Assembly: GCF_041381155.1 (NCBI RefSeq)
Contig: NC_091137.1
Coordinates: 22,241,655 to 22,305,654 of the forward strand
Length of the DNA stretch: 64,000 nucleotides
Reading direction: 5' to 3'
Source: Argopecten irradians
Lineage: Eukaryota > Mollusca > Bivalvia > Pectinida > Pectinidae
In this document: piece after piece, positions 60,701 through 64,000 of the stretch
Numbering within the stretch: the stretch's first letter is position 1
Layout of the letters: the number at the start of each line of letters is the position of its first letter
The notes under the pieces: generated by a model
What the model saw: only the letters and a program-made list of their open reading frames with translations
The model's database searches: none
What the model was told of the DNA's origin: nothing
Translations under genes and position numbers: made by a program

Positions 60701-63700
60701 TTTGTTTAACATGCGTGACTTTGGCTCGGATATGGGTACAGCTTACATATTGACATGCTTAATGGTATTGATCAACGATTTGTAATTACTACAGTATCAA
60801 TTAAAATACTAAACAATGAGGTGGAATTTGTCAATATTTAATGTTATATGTTTCATAAGAAATGTAGAACAATACATTTATGCCATATTTTGCTTCTTGG
60901 TTATGTAAAAGAATTTGCCTGAGTGAATTGTCCCTTTAACCAATGTCATGGTCATTCAGAATATTTATACCTTGTATAAATATTAATATATACCTTGTAT
61001 AAATATTAATATATACCTTGTATAAATTAATATATACCTTGTATAAATATTAATAAGTATTATGTAATTTAAATCATTTACATTGTATTCTGTTTCTTTT
61101 TGATTATTATACTCAACTTTATGTCAAAGTTGTTGGGCTTTTAAAAGCTATGAATGATTTTATTGATAAATATTGCAATGGACTTCAATACAAATTTGTT
61201 TTCTTTTGTCTTGATAATAAAGGGACATAATAAAAGGTAAGTGTCTTTAAAATTACAGATGAATTAAACCTGTATCAGAGACTAATTTGCCATGAATTGC
61301 TTTCCTAATGATTTGTGATTTGTTGACAGCATCACTGTCGCATGTGTGGGAAGATCTTCTGTTTCAACTGTAGTAACAACTGGATCATGACAGCCCACAG
61401 CAGGTATGTTATGTACTGACAGCCCACAGCAGGTATGTTATGTACTGACAGCCCACAGCAGGTATGTTATGTACTGACAGCCCACAGCAGGTATGTTATG
61501 TACTGACAGCCCACAGCAGGTATGTTATGTACTGACAGTCCACAGCAGTTATGTTATGTACTGACAGCCCACAGCAGGTATGTTATGTACTGACAGCCCA
61601 CAGCATGTATGTTATGTACTGACAGCCCACAGCAGGTATATTATGTACTGACAGCCCACAGCAGGTATGTTATGTACTGACAGCCCACAGCAGGTATGTT
61701 ATGTACTGACAGCCCACAGCAGGTATGTTATGTACTGACAGCCCACAGCAGGTATGTTATGTACTGACTGCCCACAGCAGGTTTGTTATGTACTGACAGC
61801 CCACAGCAGGTATGTTATGTACTGACAGCCCACAGCAGGTATGTTATGTACTGACAGCCCACAGCAGGTATGTTATGTACTGACAGCCCACAGCAGGTAT
61901 GTTATGTACTGACAGCCCACAGCAGGTATGTTATGTACTGACCATGCTGATTAGTTAACAAGTGGTGATGGAAAAATTATTCAAGACAGAAATGAAACGC
62001 TGATTGGTTGATAGTGTAGAAATTAAATATTCATTTTCTATAAAGCTCAAGAACAAGACATTCTATACATTTTTAATTTATGAAAATTTGTTTGAATTAA
62101 GTAATTTTCAATTTATAGGCTTCAAATATTAGATTATTTCTGATTTGAGTAGCCTATTTTGTTACTATACTGTATATTGTTAAATTGTGCGAGTGTAAAA
62201 TTTTGCGATTTACTGTTTTGGTTTTTGCCAATTATCTACATGTATATAGCATCTGAAAGCTTCATTTATATGACAGGCTTAAATATGTCAAACCATGAAT
62301 TTGATAAATTTTGCAAGGTAATAGCCTTCGCGAATTTCAATGGATCCATGAAATCAGCGAAATTAAAACCCATGCAAATATAAGCAACTATACAGTAAGA
62401 CATGACGGGTAATGTGTACCAAATCTTGGTGTATGTAGTGTGCTTTTACAAACACCATGATATATGAATGAAGAAGCCATACTTTTATACAATTTGAGAG
62501 TAACCTCCCCTTGTTACAGTAAGAAGTCCCGAGCCTGTAACCTGTGTTACCTATGGTATAGCCAGGTAGAATCAGACCAGGCTGATACTCAAGATGTCGA
62601 CGACAATGACTTTGAGGAAACACTAGAACTTCCTCATTGTAAGTTCCGAACAACTCGCGGACAGTCGCTGGAACAAGCCCCCGGCGATCAGTCAGCTAGT
62701 CGAGATCCAAGAATGGATGAGAGTACTTCCACTATAGAGTCCTCAGGTGATTGTTATCTTGTGACTAATTGAATTTCTTGTTATTATGAAAAAAGATCTT
62801 TTAGTCCTGAAATATTGTTTTGAACTAATATCTTTTATAACTTATCTACCGTATTTGACCCATTAAGTGCTCATGTCCCTATAAGCACCTCTCCCCAATT
62901 TGAGGACCCAATTTCAATAGCCCATGTATAAATTACGACCAAAACTGTTTTGTTTGCACTCTGCTTTGAAATAATTTCGTTTTATTAAGCACCATTTCAT
63001 TATTCATTCTTTTAAATGCCCTGGGTACTTATTGGGTCGAATATGGTACCTATATCAAATTTATAGTATATCTTTCTTCGATTTCACATATGTCTAGTTA
63101 CCTTCATTGATTTGTGTCGTATGTAATTCTAGAACCAACAGATCAGTCCTCTATGGACGGATCAAGAACAGACAAAGACGAGGAAGGAACATACACTGTT
63201 CCTGGTCAGGTCGCCACGGACATCTCTATAGCATTGGTCGGCGAAAACGAGACGGACGAAAACAAGGTCAAGAAAACAGCTACTGGGTCAGTTTGTTGTT
63301 TCTTGTGAAGAGAAATATTGATGATCAGCATTAAGTTAAGGAACTTCACTAACTTTTATAAGGCTTTCTTTTGAAGAATGATAAGTTTAGGAATTCATTC
63401 TGTATCAGATTATTTCATGTTGAGGAAACAGAAGTCTGATGTGCTCTAAGCTGGGTAGGATAGTATTATTGAATGAAATTGTTTCATGGTTGTTTTAAAA
63501 ACAATAAAAATTCTATGTTTGATATTTGTAGTTTTTGTTTTCTAATATTTTAATAACCAATACCATAACAATGTGTTGACAGGGAGGATGAGGAAGGAGC
63601 AGCAGCCCCATCTAAAGATGATATCTTCCACATGATCAGTGATGAAGAGATCTCCAAATCTCTGACTGAAGAGGCACCACCAGTCAGCATAGATCCCACG

Positions 63701-64000
63701 TAATGTCTTCTATCTGTCGCTTCACCATCTTTAGACATGTTATAATTTGTAACTATTTCAGACAAAAATGTTTTTAATACAGCATCATCTTATTCCAATC
63801 TTTGACTCAAAAAGATGTGGCCATAGAGAGAAAAGGATTTATAGATGAACGGTGATGTGTTCTTGGTTTGCTGATTATAAGACATTAAATACATTTTTTG
63901 TAAATTTAGTTTTCTAATACAAACTTGATAGGCCATTATACTAACCTTTTATTAATTTCTGACACTTATTTCCTCAGCCTAACAAAAAGTTTGACAGTGT
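42591..64000 (+). CDS. FYCO1: FYCO1-like RUN, coiled-coil and FYVE protein (3' end beyond window)
   Basis: Exons: 42591-42741, 43019-43138, 45754-45866, 46399-46505, 47032-47175, 47603-47684, 48156-48421, 49416-49650, 50522-51538, 51648-51710, 51896-52771, 54230-54352, 54763-55431, 55722-55862, 56174-56245, 58478-58525, 59741-59859, 60191-60329, 61330-61403, 62520-62746, 63133-63286, 63583-63699 and from 63978. Every junction has GT-AG and matching phase. About 1,693 codons are present. Order: N-terminal serine-rich tail, RUN domain (about 80-215; [51 protein letters not shown]), SSMSSLMS linker, coiled coil (about 250-1480), FYVE (about 1475-1535), LC3-interacting motif (about 1662). Human FYCO1 has this order and ends with a GOLD domain. 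By family knowledge it joins Rab7, PI3P and LC3 on autophagosomes and late endosomes to kinesin-driven transport. It is longer than the human protein (1,478 residues) even without its end. Confidence 0.93.
43139..45753. other. FYCO1 intron 2
   Basis: 2.6-kb intron. Apart from the palindromic element at 45131-45677, which ends 76 bp before the acceptor-side exon, it contains nothing recognisable. Confidence 0.7.
45131..45677. mobile_element. 550-bp near-perfect palindrome, family F full-length copy
   Basis: Left arm 45131-45405 and right arm about 45415-45677 are inverted copies of each other with roughly 90 percent agreement: the left begins aaagtgaatagtcgggcaaa and the right ends tttgcccgactattcacttt. 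TTAA is at the right border (45674-45677); the left border is ATAA. It is the complete form of the nested element at 39743-40086 and lies in FYCO1 intron 2. Confidence 0.88.
48727..49328. mobile_element. Inverted-end repeat with poly-G, CTGT run and internal tandem units
   Basis: Ends atcccccgctttctccg and cggaaagcgggggat are inverted. Inside are a G run (48748-48781, about 34 G), a tetranucleotide run (ctgt) at 48800-48831, and three diverged units of about 161-166 bp starting near 48841, 49002 and 49165, each with gcaataactgtaac-like text. It occupies most of FYCO1 intron 7 and ends 87 bp before exon 8. The open frames are not coding. Confidence 0.75.
49703..50013. mobile_element. MITE family A, copy 2 (in FYCO1 intron 8)
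   Basis: Starts cacatccttgatactccagg and ends with gagtattgaggatg; the interior shares gtacactgtgg and gtgtggctttgaagttgggt with the copy at 7139-7396. The bases gggttcc precede the left end (49696-49702) and follow the right end (50014-50020), a clear duplicated target. Confidence 0.87.
52772..54229. other. FYCO1 intron 11
   Basis: 1.46-kb intron without coding signal; it holds the small TTAA element at 53955-54171, ending 58 bp before exon 12. Confidence 0.7.
53955..54171. mobile_element. TTAA-flanked MITE family G
   Basis: 217 bp with inverted ends agggactaattcattaccaa (left) and tggtacatgaattaggccc (right) extended by gtttgtgttgga / tccacacaaac. TTAA at both borders (53955-53958 and 54168-54171). 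Inside is a further inverted pair (tggtgatggaatg and cattccatcacca), so most of the element folds back. Confidence 0.85.
55837..56036 (+). repeat. Three tandem copies of an exon end plus splice donor (66-67 bp)
   Basis: The last 26 bases of FYCO1 exon 14 and 40 bases of intron (starting at 55837) are repeated at 55903 and 55970. Each copy keeps the order gagagaagga, then catgag or ataag, then a donor: GTGGGT (55863, the one that fits), GTAAAT (55929) and GTAGGT (about 55996). Reading on from the first donor meets TGA at 55902-55904, so only the first donor keeps the frame. Confidence 0.85.
56246..58477. other. FYCO1 intron 15
   Basis: 2.2-kb intron. Between 57505 and 57735 the phrase aatatggccgccat and variants (aagatggctgcca) recurs five or six times, a diverged short tandem. 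Otherwise nothing recognised; the flanking exons are 72 and 48 bp. Confidence 0.65.
60381..60939. mobile_element. TTAA MITE family D, copy 2 (in FYCO1 intron 18)
   Basis: About 560 bp with inverted ends agggacaattcagtctaaga and gagtgaattgtccct, TTAA at the right border (60936-60939). Matches 23207-23745 along its length with many substitutions. Confidence 0.87.
60955..61052. repeat. 23-bp tandem repeat, about 4 copies
   Basis: Units of taccttgtataaatattaat in series inside FYCO1 intron 18; one unit lacks four bases. Confidence 0.85.
61388..61940 (+). repeat. 29-bp minisatellite made from the FYVE exon-intron junction, 19 copies
   Basis: The unit tgacagcccacagcag / gtatgttatgtac begins inside exon 19 (its first copy encodes MTAHSS) and crosses the donor GTATGT at 61404. 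Eighteen further copies follow directly in the intron, almost identical. Fifteen or so keep cagcag before GTATGT; exceptions are copy 6 (gttatg lost GT), copy 8 (cagcat), copy 9 (gtatat) and copy 14 (gtttgt). Reading on into the intron gives TGA at 61417-61419. Confidence 0.97.
62164..62398. repeat. Possible TA-flanked MITE in FYCO1 intron 19
   Basis: The left text tatactgtatattg and the right text caactatacagtaa are imperfect inverted matches enclosing AT-rich sequence with aattttgcgattt and its inverse-like tcgcgaatttc. Weak case. Confidence 0.4.
63583..63699 (+). other. LC3-interacting motif exon of the FYCO1-like gene
   Basis: Encodes [18 protein letters not shown]. The core F-H-M-I preceded by two aspartates and followed by S-D-E-E matches the [FWY]xx[ILV] LIR consensus with acidic flanks. 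In the vertebrate protein the corresponding region is likewise an LC3/GABARAP-binding motif between FYVE and GOLD (aspartates, then F-x-x-I, then T-D-E-E). The exon is flanked by consensus splice sites in phases 2 and 2. Confidence 0.88.

Larger units (their letters stand above)
60191..62746 (+). other. FYVE-domain exons 18-20 of the FYCO1-like gene
   Basis: Exon 18 supplies the [17 protein letters not shown] part with the tryptophan-x-x-aspartate motif and the first CxxC pair. Exon 19 (61330-61403) supplies [18 protein letters not shown], that is the PI3P-binding basic motif R-K-H-H-C-R and two more cysteine pairs. Exon 20 supplies [12 protein letters not shown] with the last pair. All eight zinc ligands and the basic patch are intact, so PI3P binding is expected. 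An internal GTAAGA at 60321 could act as an alternative donor nine bases before the real one. Confidence 0.92.

Overview
This is AT-rich animal genomic DNA with intron-split genes, GT-AG splice sites and a dense load of satellites, fold-back elements and small inverted-repeat transposons. The gene content (a StAR/STARD3-type START protein, a GGACT-type cyclotransferase and a RUN-coiled-coil-FYVE protein of the FYCO1 type) and the repeat style suggest a marine lophotrochozoan, most likely a bivalve mollusc. The species cannot be named from the sequence alone.

Layout. 1-5790 is the end of a 29-bp satellite array (about 193 units, running off the left edge) with one small palindromic insertion near its right edge. 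6229-10552 (+) holds the last four coding exons of a START-domain lipid-transfer gene; its introns carry two small inverted-repeat elements and a 19-bp minisatellite. 10553-17095 has no recognisable gene. 17096-20800 (+) is a complete three-exon GGACT-like gene. 20801-24400 is repeats only. 24640-27420 (+) is a decayed Ty3/gypsy-type retrotransposon. 27670-28337 (+) is a C2H2 zinc-finger gene fragment frameshifted inside a CA run. 29780-34047 (-) is a broken gene with a YqaJ-type nuclease domain. 34772-36732 and 37040-39041 are two 2-kb elements with long inverted ends and no coding capacity. 39369-41110 is a nest of TTAA-flanked elements, including an occupied copy and an apparent empty-site copy. 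41870-42110 is a LINE tail.

42591-64000 (+) is the main gene: 22 complete exons plus the start of a 23rd (about 1,690 codons so far) of a FYCO1-like protein: RUN domain, about 1,200 residues of coiled coil, FYVE zinc finger and an LC3-interacting motif. The GOLD domain expected in this family would lie to the right of the window. By family knowledge FYCO1 links autophagosomes and late endosomes to kinesin transport, and STARD3 moves cholesterol at late endosomes; there is no sign that the genes here form a functional cluster.

The most unusual observation is in the FYCO1-like gene. The junction between the FYVE exon and its intron is itself the unit of a 29-bp minisatellite (19 copies, 61388-61940), so a row of near-identical 5' splice sites follows the real one. 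A second exon of the same gene (end at 55862) also has its 3' end plus donor copied three times in tandem.
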